Shown piece after piece: positions 22,420 to 33,898 of a stretch of DNA of 64,000 bases. The position numbers and the translations under genes are program-made. The notes beneath the pieces were generated by a model, which had not been told where the DNA came from, did not search any database, and saw only the letters and a program-made list of their open reading frames with translations. The first letter of the stretch is position 1, and the number at the start of each line of letters is the position of its first letter. This DNA comes from Fomitopsis serialis (Eukaryota; Basidiomycota; Agaricomycetes; Polyporales; Fomitopsidaceae): the NCBI RefSeq assembly GCF_022376445.1, contig NW_025955130.1, positions 1 to 64,000 of the forward strand, written 5' to 3'.

Positions 22420-22505
22420 AGAGGGGCTTTCCGTCAGCAACCCCAAGCGTCTCCGGTGAGCTCATCCAACGCCTACACCGTCGTTAACGTCGACATTCTC
22501 TTGAC

Positions 22506-25241
22506 ATGCGAACCCTCGCTGCTGTCGTCGCGGTCAGCATCTCTGCGCAAGCCTTCCTTGGGGTCTTGTCGCAGGAGGAGGTCACCTCTCCCGCTCCAGG
22601 GGCTCAGCCATTCAGCTACGATATCAACACTGGTCTCGTCGCACAGCTCCAGGCATCAGGGGAGTCTGCGCCCCAACTTCAATATACGACCGAGAACGGC
22701 GCGCCGTACACCAACCCCTACGATGCCTGGAAGATCGGTTCGAATGGTGCGAAGAGACTGTACACCTCGCTTTACTCTGTACTGACCGTGTCGCGCAGGG
22801 CCCCTTCTCTTGGAGGATTACCACCTGACCGAGCTCTTCGGCTCTTTTGGTCGCGAGCGCATCCCTGAGCGTGTTGTGCATGCTAAGGGCGGTACGTACC
22901 GATGCCTAAAACACCCATATGTGCTGTAATTGATCCTTGGTACTTCGACTAGCGGGCGCACATGGGTACTTCGAGGTGACAATGCATCCTTCTGCAAGCA
23001 ATATACGATGCTGTACGTGTGCCGTGTTAAGTGTGTTCCGCATCACTGATCCATTTGGCACAGGGATATGCTCAGCGAGGTACTTCTCACAAGGTTACCT
23101 GTCCCATCTACTCTACTGATGCTTCCGACCTAGGATGGTCTCAGGACGCCCGTGACGGGTACGTCTACGCATGCGTCGACTCGACAAAAGGGCTAACCAG
23201 TGCATGTGTCTACAGTCCGCATCAGCACTGTTGGCGGGGAGACAGGGTCTTCCGATGAGTTTCGTGATCCCCGTGGGTTTGCGGTCAAGTACGTGTTAGT
23301 GGGATGCGGAGTACTCCGTGCTCAACATGGTCTAGGTTCCGGACTCGGAAGGGCATCCTCGACATCGTGATGAACAGTATGTACACGCTCGTTCCATCGA
23401 TAAGACAAATTGCAATTGATCATTCGAACCCCACAGATACACCGGTGTTCTTCATCCGTGATCCGTCCAAGTTCCCGTACTTCATTCACGTATGGCCTCT
23501 CTTCTCGCTTATGGCCCACATCGCTGATGCCGGCACGCTCGCTACAGACCCAGAAGCGTAACCCTCAGACAAACCTAAGGGATAAGGAGTACGTCTAGCA
23601 ATATGTGCGGTCTAATGACGCTGACCCTGGTGCAATAGTATGTTCTGGGACTTCCTCAGTGCTAACCCGGAGTCATTGTATCAAGCGATGATCCTGTTCT
23701 CTGACCGCGGCACGCCGTACGGCTTCAGACACATGAACGCTTGGACAGGACACACCTACCGGTACGGAGTTTCGTTTTTAGAGGCTGAGAAACTGCTGAC
23801 ATGCATCAATTACAGATGGATTCAGAGTGATGGCTCTTTCCACTACGTGAAGTTGAACTTTGAGACCATGCAAGGGGTAGCTCACTAGCTGTACACCGTG
23901 ACTGACATTTCGCTTACTACGTCATTTGCAGGTCAAGAACTTCACCAATGCAGAGGCAACGGTCATTCAGGGTACGTACAGTACCTGCTCTGTCTGTCAC
24001 AGCATTCTGATATTTCGATCGACCCCAAGGCACGAACCCGGACTTCGCCACTCAGGACCTTTACGAGGCAATTGCAAATGGCTCCTACCCCGGGTGGACA
24101 GTGTACGCACAGGTCATGTCTCCTGAACAGGCCGAGAACTACACATACAACGTCCTTGACCTCACTAAGTGCGTTGGTCCTCTGATCAATGCTACTTACT
24201 AGTATACTTACCTTCCTCCGAAGGGACTGGGATGAAACTGTTCCCAAGGTCGAGATCGGGAAGATGTATCTGACACAGAATCCGACGAAGTGGGTTGCAT
24301 TTGAATGTGCGCGATCGGGCGTGATGCTGATCATTGTGGTCAGCTACTTCGCGGAGGTTGAACAAGCCGCGTTCTCACCATCCCACCTTGTTGATGGATG
24401 GGCACCGTCTGCCGACCCGATGTTGCAAGCGCGTTTGTTCTCTTACTCTGGTGTGTGTCTGGCGATATCTAGACATGTTCATTCGCGCTAAGACTCGATG
24501 CAGACACTCAACGATACCGGCTTGGCGTCAACCACATGGTTAGTGAGATTCCCTTTTATTTTTGGGGCTCAGCGATAAATCTATATACAGCAAATCCCTG
24601 TGAACGCTCCTACTGTTCCCGTTGGTAAGCTTAAGCATCAGTCTGCATATGCAAGGACTGTGCTGACTTCAACAATCAGCCAACTGGGAGCGCGGTGGTC
24701 ATATGAACATCAACGGCAACCAAGGTAACAGGCCTAACTACATGTCTACGATGAGTCGTCTTGGATTGTACAATCGGACCTACACTCTCGATTCCCACCA
24801 GCAATGGACGGTGCGTACTTTCTTCTCCCGTTCCTCTCGGTCTATCTCACGATGCATATTTGTAGGGTGGTGCTGTGCAGTCGCTTTCCATGGTCACTGA
24901 GATCGACTTCTCCTGGCCGACGATCTTCTGGAATACCATGTCCGATCAGGACCAACAGAACTTGATTAGGTATGTCTACCCGCAGGATCGTCGACTTTTC
25001 TCACAGATGCTGAGATCATTCCCACCCATCCAGTAACGTGATTGGCCATCTCGGTGAAGTCGTGAGCCAGGAGGTTCGGGAGCGTCAGGTTGCTCTGTTC
25101 AATCATGTCAACGCAACGCTTGGCCAAGCCATTGCAGCAGGTGTCGGCGTCACGAACATTCCAAAGTTGGCCTTCGAAAGCGGAGAGACGTGGCTCGATC
25201 ACACTGTCTACAGTAACGACAGCACCCTGGACTTCGTATAA
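22506..25241 (+). CDS. Secreted haem catalase, about 20 exons
   Basis: Catalase dismutates hydrogen peroxide. The N-terminus is a signal peptide ([20 protein letters not shown]) followed by a short propeptide-like stretch. Exon 1 ends 22737 and exon 2 begins 22799, joining as [12 protein letters not shown]. Catalytic residues are all present: the distal His in [15 protein letters not shown], the distal Asn in [16 protein letters not shown], and the proximal haem-ligand Tyr in [14 protein letters not shown]. Other signature blocks are [80 protein letters not shown] and VNHMQIPVNAP. It ends at [13 protein letters not shown]...LDFV, about 500 residues, so it lacks the flavodoxin-like C-terminal domain of large-subunit catalases. 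The join between FEVT (22953 exon) and DMLSE (about 23067) is not settled. Introns are 45-75 nt and some exons code only 5-12 residues. Confidence 0.93.
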
Positions 25242-25830
25242 AGCCACTTCGCTGCTCGCGAGCTGCGGGAAATGGACGCGCTGTGCGAAGCGTGTGGACT
25301 GGCTTTGTGATGTAGTGATCAGTGACGATGCTATTAGTATGACCGAACACTAGGCTCTCTTTATTTGCATCTCCTATGTGTTTCTGTATGGATGAGAAAT
25401 GTTGGGAGTTTGATAATTGGTCATGGTGTAGATTCAATTCGTAGTACAAGTGGCATGTTCTTGTCATCTTCCAAACGCACCGACCTGCTTGTCTGAATTT
25501 GTGCACAAAGTCACGGCGGTCGTGGAGGAAGCTGTTGATATTTTCACTGTTCACCGGATTTTACCCTCGTATAATGACATGTCAGAACACAATGTATACA
25601 TCGGAAATAAGTAAGTCCTACATATACTGACCTTGCATCCCAATGTGGTACGTACCAGAAACTACTCTCCCGGGATCTCGTTCAAGTTCGACGGTGAATA
25701 GATTCATGATCTCAGATCCTCGGCGCTTGCCGATCGGAGGCAGGCGGCCGGGCTCAGCCGAGCTCCCGGCTTGGAACGCTGGCAACTCTGTACGCCGAGG
25801 CGCCTAGATGTCGTGACTAAATGGAATACC

Positions 25831-25862
25831 CTCCTCCTCCTCCTCCTCCTCCTCCTCCTCCT
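25831..25862. repeat. (CTC)10 microsatellite
   Basis: Ten uninterrupted CTC units plus a partial unit, in non-coding sequence between the catalase and velvet genes. Likely length-polymorphic. Confidence 0.95.
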
Positions 25863-27348
25863 GTGGCAATTCTGACTTACTTTCGGTCACGACTTGAGAA
25901 ACCTGAATGTCAACTCATCATTCATCTACCTTCGTGATTGTACTTTGTGGAAGAAGGAGCTCAGTACGAGATCTCGCTCATACCCTCGTCAAGAATGTGG
26001 CGATCCAAGTTGCCCTGGCATACGTTATCGCGATATCTGGGAGAGTCGGACTCCTGTGAACAATGCCTGAGCGTGGTCTTCCCCGTCAATTGCTCACGAC
26101 GCAAGAACACCATCTATAACAGAAATGCAAGTGTAGGCCCGTATCACTTCAGTTGTGGTTGGCGAAGTGTCACGGGTTCGCGGAAGGGATTAATGGACTC
26201 GCTGGCCTCACAGTCTGTTTTGGGGAAGCACTGTTCCATGGTCTATCGATCGTCGTTAGATTCGGTGCGGTACCTGTAAGCAGCTACATACCTGCGACCC
26301 TTGCCACGCTCTAATATGGTATACAGAGAGCGCCAGTTGTGTGCTGGCGTCCAGGACGGCCGGGCTGTCCGAAGATATCAATATGCGAGGACTCCTCGTA
26401 GAAGCGGAGAAGAGGTCAGTTCAGCTCTGCGCGATCTGATACCTGCCGTCAATCTTTGAACACCATCGGAAGCATGAAGCATACCTGTGTTCAATACGCG
26501 AATGTTCAAGGTGATCGGGGATTGGGAAATCGAGACTGTACAAGCGACCTAATTCTACGTGAAGAACATCAATATTGCGGCGCTTCAGAAGGTTCGACAG
26601 CGACTCATGACTCCACCGAAGGGTGTACACGCACTGAAGGTGGTATATGGCAACTGTTGTCCACATATACGCAAGGCTGAGTCAGTTTGTAGGGGGCGAT
26701 AATACTCAAGTCATAGAATGCGGTGACCATCGCCTCATGAAATGCGAACATTTGATTTTTACAACACGTTGATCCGCAATAAGCAGTGTCAACGTCGTCT
26801 CAAAGTATGTCCACCTAGAATGCAATCACAATTCAGTGGTCCAGCTACTTGGACAAACGTCTGGCGAGGGTGACAACCTACCTTGCTACCGCCTGACCCC
26901 AGACGAAAAATTGATACCTTCTGGCACCATGATATCGGACCAGTGATTCGTGAGTCATGTCCTGGCCGTACTCCACTTCTTGTGATCAAAGAGGCTGTGC
27001 TGCAGGTGCATTGGCTTGGAAGGAACGGATAGTATTCGTGGCACTTGGTCACTAGCTGGTGGCAGAGTCCACGTCAGCGGTTAGTACGTGGACACTGTCC
27101 AGATGAGGACGGTCGGAATGGGCTCGTCGCCCGAGACGAGCCGTGTAGGCCCGTCGGAACTAGGCGTAGATGATGCCTCCGCTTACGAGTGGTCGATTGC
27201 TCAGGCTTTCCGGACAAGTCCAGTGATTAGAGCACGCCACCCGGTCCTCCGGACATTGAACTTTTGACTTTGATGATTAATCGACGATGATCGAAGTCCG
27301 ATTCCGGGGTAAATGTTCTGTCTTCGTCGTTGCAAACATCGGCCCCGA

Positions 27349-27783
27349 TCACTCGTACGTCCGCGACAAATGAGGTTCGAGTGTTCCGAAGAACGTAGTG
27401 CCGCAACGTCGCCTTCTGTGAGCCCACGTGGATCCAGAACAGACACCCTGGAGGCGACGTGAATTATCCAGATGGTCATAGCGGCTCCAGAGGCTCCTGG
27501 AGGCCTGTGCTGCGACTTCGGTGGGAGAGCGCGAATGGCCTAGAATCATCAGGAGCGCCGTCCACGTGAATACATCGCCAGCGAATAGGAGCACAATCCG
27601 CCACCAGGTCAACTCCGATGAGTCCCGGAATGGCAGGCGCCAGCGATCCGAGAAAGTTGGAGAAGAGACGCGAATCTCCGACGACGTGCGCCAGCGTTGA
27701 GCCGCAGCGGCGTTGACCTCTGGCCTCAGGCTGGACCCCACAGTGGCCATCGCGAAAGCAGGTATGAACGCTCTCCGCTGCAA
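27349..27783 (-). pseudogene. Possible cytochrome P450 fragment
   Basis: The frame contains QRRAFIPAFAMATVGSSLRP, reminiscent of the helix C-D region of fungal P450s (QRR...PAF). Further on it has DVFTWTALLMILG, resembling the helix E-F segment (x-W-T-x-x-x-x-L-D-x-x-G). No ExxR or Cys haem-binding motif was found within 1.5 kb in any frame I read. At best it is a fragment, and the similarity is weak. Confidence 0.2.
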
Positions 27784-27789
27784 TATAAG
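27784..27789 (+). promoter_or_regulatory. TATA-like element of the velvet gene
   Basis: TATAAG sits 35-40 bp before the proposed ATG at 27824, implying a very short leader, or a start codon further downstream. Confidence 0.4.
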
Positions 27790-27823
27790 ACCGCTCGTTA
27801 GCGTCGATGCTGACCCTCCCCCT

Positions 27824-29534
27824 ATGGCTCACCATAGCAGCGTTTCCGACCCCCGCTGGCACTCGATGCCAGGCCAGGACCGAGTGAGTGGCACCAACCT
27901 TCTGTCCATTCCACGAACTGAACATGGCCTAGGAGGTCCGGCCAGCAGGACCGTCGTTGGCCGGCAGCCCAGTCCGCTTTGTAGGCGGTCAGTTCGCAGG
28001 GCGTACGCTTCGAGCCGTGCTAAACGAATTGCAGAAGGCAGATCTAGGCCGAAAGTGTGCCCGTCCTCTTCCTCCCGAAGTGCCAAGTACTGACGAATGC
28101 TCCCGCACCCTAGGTACGCGCGGAAAGACCGCAGGCCGCTGGACCCACCGCCAGTCGTCCAGTTCCAATTGTTCGAAGTGTCCAACGCCGGTACGCCCTC
28201 GCAGACTGAGCAGGAATTCGAAGACTACGAGTGCGCGAGCTTCCATATCTTCTGTCCAGGCTAGGTTCGTGGTTCACATCCCTTTCTCCTGCAGTGCGAT
28301 CAAGAGTTTTGGCGTCCTCTGTCACGTCGACCTCTTCCCGGTCCCGGACCAGGATGGAGACCAGTCTGATGGCAGCGCAGAGTCGACAGCCTCACAGGCG
28401 AGCGCAAGCACTTTCCACGCCGCGGCTTTCTCTGCCCCGTCGCCTGCGCTGGGGCCGTCGAGAACCTGCGCAAATCCGTACCATTCAGGCTTCTCGCCTC
28501 CACCCTCGCCCGGGACCTATGTCATGCCCCAGCTAATGCCCTCGTCACTGGCCCATCACATGCATTCAATCCCGGCCTCTGCGCCAGACGTCCTCCCCTA
28601 CCCGCTTCCGACAGGCACCGCACCGCTGTTGCAGCCGTTCTCCATGGTCGTGGCAGCTCCTTTACCTGATCTTTCTATACCAGGAGCGATCCCTGAGCCC
28701 ATGAGCACCGCGTCGCCCGTGCGCGGTCAATCACCCCCGGGGCCGTTCGATCCCGACATCATCGCGTACATGGGCGACTTCGCCATACGAGAGAGCTCCA
28801 AATGTACCACAGACCTCGTAGGCGCGACCTTCGTGCAGTCCTCCGGCCTGGAATACAAGGGTAGGAAGGCGCTTATGTTCGTGTTCTCGGTGAGTCGCGT
28901 GTTTGGCTGGACACGGAGCGCCAGCGCTGACGCATGCCAGGACCTTGCAGTGAAGACGGAAGGGACGTTTATACTGCGCTATCGTGTTTTCAACATATTC
29001 TCGCGAGCATCTGCGGTAGACATACCTATTCTCGCCCAATGCTTTGGCGGGCCGTTCAAGATCTACCCGAGCAAAGAGTTCCCGGGCCTGCGCGCCTCGA
29101 CGGACCTCACGAAGGTAAGTGCACATGCTGATCGCACCTCTGAGCTGCTGACGGCAGGCTAGCACATATCCCATTTCGGCGTACGGCTGAACCTGCGGGA
29201 GACGGAGCGCAAGCGACGGCGGCGCAGCAAGAGCCCGGTGGATAGGTCACAGGACAGCGCGACGCCTTCGTCGGGGGCGTCTTCGTCGTCTGCCACCACA
29301 AGCTCTTCTGATCGCAGCGAGTCCCGCGCAAGGGCAGGGAGCGTGCGCGTGACATGGACGGCTTCAGCGAACACAACGTGGACGAGTGACGGACGCACCA
29401 GATACTTGTACAACTGCAGCGACTGCCGCTTCGTCGGCACCCACCCGTCTTCTACCTGGTTTGTGCTCAGGTGTTCTGCGCACGCTTGCAACAGCCTTGC
29501 GGCATCTCCGCGGACACCCATGGGGCACTGGTGA
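27824..29534 (+). CDS. Velvet-domain transcriptional regulator (VelB/VosA-like)
   Basis: Velvet proteins (VeA, VelB, VosA, VelC) bind DNA through an NF-kappaB-like fold and couple development with secondary metabolism. The first velvet block is PVRFVGGQFAG, LNELQKADLGRK. It is spliced (donor about 28045, acceptor before 28114) to YARKDRRPLDPPPVVQFQLF and EVSNAGTPS. HVDLFPVPD follows. After a Ser/Pro-rich spacer come FDPDIIAYMGDFAIRES, LVGATFVQSSGLEYKGRKAL, then MFVFSDLAVKTEGTFILRYR across an intron at 28890-28940. FGGPFKIYPSKEFPG is next, and after another intron ISHFGVRLNLRETERKRRRR. The spacer between the two velvet halves is long, as in VelB. The N-terminal part (MAHHSSVSDPRWHSMPG) must shift frame by one base near 27955-27975. 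A second unresolved join lies near 28245-28300. Confidence 0.88.
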
Positions 29535-30348
29535 CCTAGGGTCACATTAGAGCAACATATCTTACAGCGGGTAATTCTCCTCGTCCGGCAAATCAATCCG
29601 GTCGACGATCATGGACGTGTAGTGTGGTTGAAGGAGTCGAGTCCAGGCAGGTTCTTGGAAGGCTCGTTGGGACGTTAGAAGTGGACATCGCGTAATCGCT
29701 CTCCATCTATGCAGCATATACGGACGTTCGGGTGGAGAGACGGACTACACGCGATGGACGAGGCGAAGTTCTGTTTGGTGGCTTGCTCGCTAACTGTATC
29801 ACGTTATATTGTGTATCCATATGCTTCCGTCTTCATGCGCAGCTGTCAAAGCTGATGATGTCCCGCATTGCGGTGGAAATAAGGCGAACGGAACAAATCG
29901 CTAACGAGCAACTCACAATGACGAGTGCCTATTCGGTGTTCATGCCGGCAGCGCTCATCTGGCACGCGAGGTACTATGTCATCGTACACTTCGCTCATGT
30001 TGGTGAGCCACCTGACAAGTAGAGCAGCATCAATTGCGGATAGGTATTCCTGCAGAATGAACAAGGGACGCGGTTACTTTGAGCAGAAAAAAGGGACAGA
30101 CTCGTGAAGCTTCTGCACTGTCGTCCTGGCTGCGTATATGCGCAGGGATCCTCAATCCGGGCATCAAACGTCTTAAACGTTTGGACGAGTAGCGAGGGCC
30201 GTCGGGGATCCGAAAAGCCTGGAAAGCGGCCCTTCGGGTCGCGATCGTCCCTCGCATGGAATGCGTTGCGCCCTGATCATCTGTGCGATTAAGTCTAAGG
30301 ACTCGTTGAAGAGACCCGCAGCTCGCGGCCTCGCTACTTCTGATGCCA
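29535..30348. other. Intergenic
   Basis: No gene supported. The ORFs at 29732-30022 (+) and 30030-30500 (-) have no recognisable features or splice context. Confidence 0.5.
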
Positions 30349-31233
30349 TCACAGCAGGAAAAGATATGGGGCTGGTGGTGGGTCGGAGGTAAGAGGCGGG
30401 TACCAGAGCTGGGCGGGTGGCGGAGGTGCATGGCGGAGCTTACGAGATGGAATCTGTGCGGTTTCGAATGCAATGCACCACAGTGGCCGACCGCATCCAT
30501 GATTTATGCAGTCCAACAAAACAAGAAAGGCCGCATTGTCTAGTCTGTAGCAGAAAATGCGGCGAGTAAGTTGTTTGAGGTCGCAGGAGGTGCACTGCGG
30601 ACGCTGCGACAGCAGCGCGAGCATCGAGAAGTTGGGCATCTGCCGTTGAAAGCGGTGCACCAACTTGCAGTACGACAGGTTGAGTTCGTCCAAATAATTC
30701 ATATCGTCAATCTGTGACGGTCAGCAGTCATTGGCTAAGTAGGAAGGTTTCGGGACCATGCACTCGAATGCAGTACAATAAATGCGCCAGTACTGAGTAC
30801 CTGGCACCTGCTGAGTGAACGTTCGCCGTGCGAGGAATATCGATAGCATCGAGCAACCTCAGTGACACTCCTTCAGAAACAGTCCCATGGAAGACCAATA
30901 TCAAGGTGAATTCGACAGGGTGGTCTATACACAATTCGCGTTCCTGCTGGCCCGCGAATGCGTTCTGCGAAGCCATTCTTCGGCTAGCGCAAAGGCAGGA
31001 TGAGCGGAGATATTCTCATTGACATACCTGTAGCTGACGATCGTTCGAGAGATACCAGCCAGCAGATACACAGAATGAGCAGCACGTCCGAGCCAGGCCC
31101 ACAGTGACAGCGGCGACGCAAGTCGTCCATAGCACCTCGAAGAACGAGGAACGAAACTGCAAACACAGGTTCATCAGACTTTAATCAACGACTGCACGGA
31201 CTCACAGAACCTCGGCACAAGAGTGTGGACCAT
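30349..31233 (-). CDS. Possible uncharacterised multi-exon gene
   Basis: From the ATG at 31233, MVHTLVPRF splices (GTGAGT...TTGCAG, phase 1) to RSSFFEVLWTTCVAAVTVGL and GWYLSNDRQLQ, with a hydrophobic segment. After a GTATGT donor near 31029 come ASQNAFAGQQERELCIDHP and RLLDAIDIPRTANVHSAG. Further down is DDMNYLDELNLSYCKLVH and RFQRQMPNFSMLALLSQRPQ, with CTSC. Each piece has coding character and flanking splice consensus, but I could not join them in one frame and recognise no family. It lies 16 bp from the stop of the nucleoporin gene, in the same orientation. Confidence 0.3.
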
Positions 31234-31248
31234 ATCGTCGGCTTGCAT

Positions 31249-33429
31249 TCAGCATCCCTTCCAATAAGTTAGAAACGCACAACAGGTAGTAACTAGTATA
31301 TAGTGCTCCCTCGCAGCGTCGACGTCGAATTCATTAAAAGGTCCGGTTCCTGCTCCTTTACGCAGTCCCTGGATCACGGCAAGATCCTTCAGATCTTTCT
31401 GCAATATCTTCGTCAAATGCGCCAGCCCCGCCTGCTCCTCCGCCAAAATCTGCAACGTCGTCAGCCAATGCGAGCGCCACACACACCCAACCAGCAAAAA
31501 ACACGAACCTGTGCAAGCTGCTGGAGCCCTTCCTCGTCGACGACGGCCCACTCGACGCCGCCCGCCCTGCGATCGCGTTCCCGCGCCGCCGTGACGGCGC
31601 CAACAAGCGCCCAGAGCTCGTTCAGCTTGCCGCGTATCCTGCCTGTCCCGCCAGGTCGGCGGATCTCCTGATCGATATCTTCCAGGGCCGCGCGGAGAGC
31701 CTCCTCTTCTGGCCGGATCGCGGACGAGCGCACGGCGGGTATCAGCAGGTGCAGGTGTTGCACAATCTTCAGCACGCGGTGCGTAAGCTGCGTCTGTAGC
31801 GTCGCGGCGCGATGCAGCCTCGACGCGTTTGACAGCTCGTGCGCTGAGTTAGGGCTTGGATCCGTGTACGGAGTTCCTATGCTGCTGTTGGAGTGCGGTG
31901 CGGACGTGAGATGGGGTTGTGACGGACCTTCAGTTTTCTTGGTGCATCGCTGCTTGTTGCGTCTGGGCGTCTACCCGTTTTTGCAGATCATCAAGCCGTT
32001 CGCAATCACAGGAACGAGACTGGAGACAAGGGATGAGCCAGCCGAAAGAGACTGATCGCATGGCCTGAGAAAGCAATTTGCGACGCACCAGCTCGGGTCT
32101 GGGTTCTCCCGTGTAGCCTTCTGCCACAACGCATCGTTCGTCGCGTTCCCCGGTCGCCCATACAAGTGTACCTGCGACGGGTCCACCAGGTTGTAGAAGT
32201 AGTGCTGCGCCACGACATCAGAACAAATGCGTGCAGTGTCACAGGCTAACATACTTGGAAACGACACTGCGGCGACGCTGGGTTCCACGCGTGGTAGATG
32301 CTCTCCATCCGCTGCTGCAGTGAGACGAACTGCGATTGGGCGTCTGCCTGCGTCTGCCCTGCGGGGACCACAGCTCGCGATGAGTAGAGATTGCCTTGAG
32401 GGGCACCGAGGAGCGAACCGCCTAGCGTGCTGCCGCCAAAGAGAGACCCGTCCGCTGTTGTTGAGGAGCCTGCTGTTGAGGGGCCTGCCCGAGAGTCGAG
32501 CCGCCGAAGAGCGGGTTGGTGCTCGGGCCTGCTTGTGGCTGGTTCCCGAACAGACCGGGGGCTTGATTCTGCGCATTGTTTGTGCTTCCAAACAGACCGC
32601 CTGACGGTGCTGGCGCGGGGTTTGTATTATTTCCAAATAGACCACCGGTGTTGGTCGTGTTCGTGTTCGACGAGCCAAAAAGACCGCCACTCGGGGCGGG
32701 CGCCGCGTTCGTCGAGTTGTTGCTGAACAAGCCGCCGCTCGTGTTGGTGTTCGTCCCTCCTGTGTTTCCAAACAGGCCACCAGTTGCACCGGTGTTGTTC
32801 GGCGCGTTCGCGTTTCCGAACAAACCACCCGAAGGCTGCGTAGTGTTCGTTCCTCCTCCTGCGTTCCCAAAGAGGCCACTCCCTGTAGTGTTCGTTGAGC
32901 CTGCGTTGCCGAACAACGGGTTACCTGTGTTGCCAGTCGATGTTCCTGCAGTAGGTTGGTTACCGAAGAGCCCTCCAGCAGCTGGTTGTGCAGACGCGTT
33001 GCCAAACAAACCTCCGCCTGACGTCTGTGTATTCGTCGTGTTGGTACTTCCAAACAAGCCGCCTCCAGGTTGTGTGTTCGTCGTGTTCGTGTTTCCAAAC
33101 AGCCCTCCCCCTCCCGGCTGTGTATTCGCCGGGTTTGTGTTTCCGAACAACCCCCCTCCACCTCCAGACTGCGTGTTCGTGTTCGTGCTCCCAAACAGCC
33201 CGCCACCCGTAGTGCCCGTTGTCTGCGTGTTGGCTGCGTTGTTCCCGAAGAGACCCCCTCCAGCGCCCGGTGCCTGCTGCTGAGGGTTTCCAAACAAAGA
33301 CGTACCACCAGTTGCTGGCTGTGACGCGTTGTTCGTCGAACCAAAGAGTCCTCCAGATGGGGCTGGTGCCCCGCTCTGTTGTTGAGGTTGTTGACCCGCG
33401 TTCTGCGGGTTTCCGAAGGAAGCGAACAT
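31249..33429 (-). CDS. NUP57: GLFG nucleoporin Nup54/Nup57
   Basis: This is a component of the Nup62-Nup58-Nup54 (yeast Nsp1-Nup49-Nup57) channel complex of the nuclear pore. The ATG at 33429 opens MFASFGNPQNAG, followed by about 320 residues of FG repeats (around 19 LFG units, mostly GGLFGN/GGLFGS), the phase that binds transport receptors. Next is the Nup54 alpha/beta domain: YFYNLVDPSQVHLYGRPG, then ALWQKATRENPDPSWC. Coiled-coil helices follow: FDDLQKRVDAQTQQAAMHQ, LQTQLTHRVLKIVQHLHLL, IRGKLNELWALVGAV and LAHLTKILQKDLKDLAVIQ. The last intron (donor after QLAQ near 31514) joins ILAEEQAGL, and the stop is at 31249. There are several short introns between 31510 and 32250. Family assignment is firm; exact exon ends in the middle are not. 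Confidence 0.9.
32475..33415 (-). repeat. Coding GLFG repeat array
   Basis: An irregular 40-60 nt repeat encodes LFG motifs separated by Asn/Thr/Gly/Ala-rich linkers (NTNTTNTQPGG style) within the nucleoporin gene. One unit has LFS instead of LFG. The opposite strand stays open through the array and yields a misleading proline-rich frame. Confidence 0.9.
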
Positions 33430-33841
33430 CCTGGGTGACTGACCAATCGAATCAGTGATACGACGGTCAAGATTAATGCCTTACCTCCAGCAAGACGCGT
33501 CAAATGAACGTACTCTGCGGTTGTGGCTGCTACAGCAAGGGCGGCAGCGAGTGGCGCTGTTTTGTGAACACTACGGTCATGTGCGCTTATACGCCTCGAC
33601 GAGCGCCTCCATTCCGTACCAGTACCTCTTTCTACACCCACCTATACTCTGGGGATTCTCACCAAGGAAATGTACCACGCAAACTATTCCTTTTCTATTA
33701 GTATTGACTGCGTATCAACTGCTACAATTTGGCCGACCTGACTGCCTGCAGTGGTTGCTCGCGCTCAGTACTCACCACCTGACAAGTAACACTTGCTTCG
33801 AAGACGTAACTTTCGCTCCATCTTCTCACCTGAGAAGACTG
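33430..33841. other. Divergent spacer upstream of the nucleoporin gene
   Basis: No gene seen. It holds the NUP57 promoter (-) and the region upstream of the TATA box at 33842 (+). Confidence 0.5.
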
Positions 33842-33849
33842 TATATAAA
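33842..33849 (+). promoter_or_regulatory. TATA box for the gene starting at 33899
   Basis: TATATAAA lies 50 bp before the ATG at 33899, with CACCGTCCACCATCC-type pyrimidine-rich leader sequence between them. It is one of the best core promoters in the window. Confidence 0.6.
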
Positions 33850-33898
33850 GCGCGATATCGCTCGCGATTTCACACCGTCCACCATCCGGACATCCATC

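Larger units (their letters stand above)
19366..22505. other. Gene-poor interval with eroded ORFs
   Basis: 3.1 kb without a confidently recognisable gene. Two weak candidates are listed separately (20008-20546 and 21134-21466). The remainder is AT-richer with scattered stops in all frames. It includes the catalase promoter at its right end. Confidence 0.5.
25242..27783. other. Gene-poor interval with microsatellite and degraded ORFs
   Basis: No confident gene in 2.5 kb. It contains the CTC microsatellite at 25831 and a weak P450-like remnant at 27349-27783 (-). Other ORFs, at 25938-26279 (+) and 26789-27052 (-), are short and have no family resemblance I can name. Confidence 0.5.

Noticed and set aside
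27957..28120. Continuous ORF start of the velvet gene including CARPLPPEVPSTDEC
   Set aside because: That stretch is intronic: removing about 28046-28113 yields the family sequence LGRKYARKDRRPLDPPP exactly in phase.
32576..33283. Long + strand open frame rich in PNRPP/PNKPP repeats
   Set aside because: It is the exact antisense of the GLFG repeat array of the nucleoporin; the repeat periodicity keeps the opposite strand open by chance.
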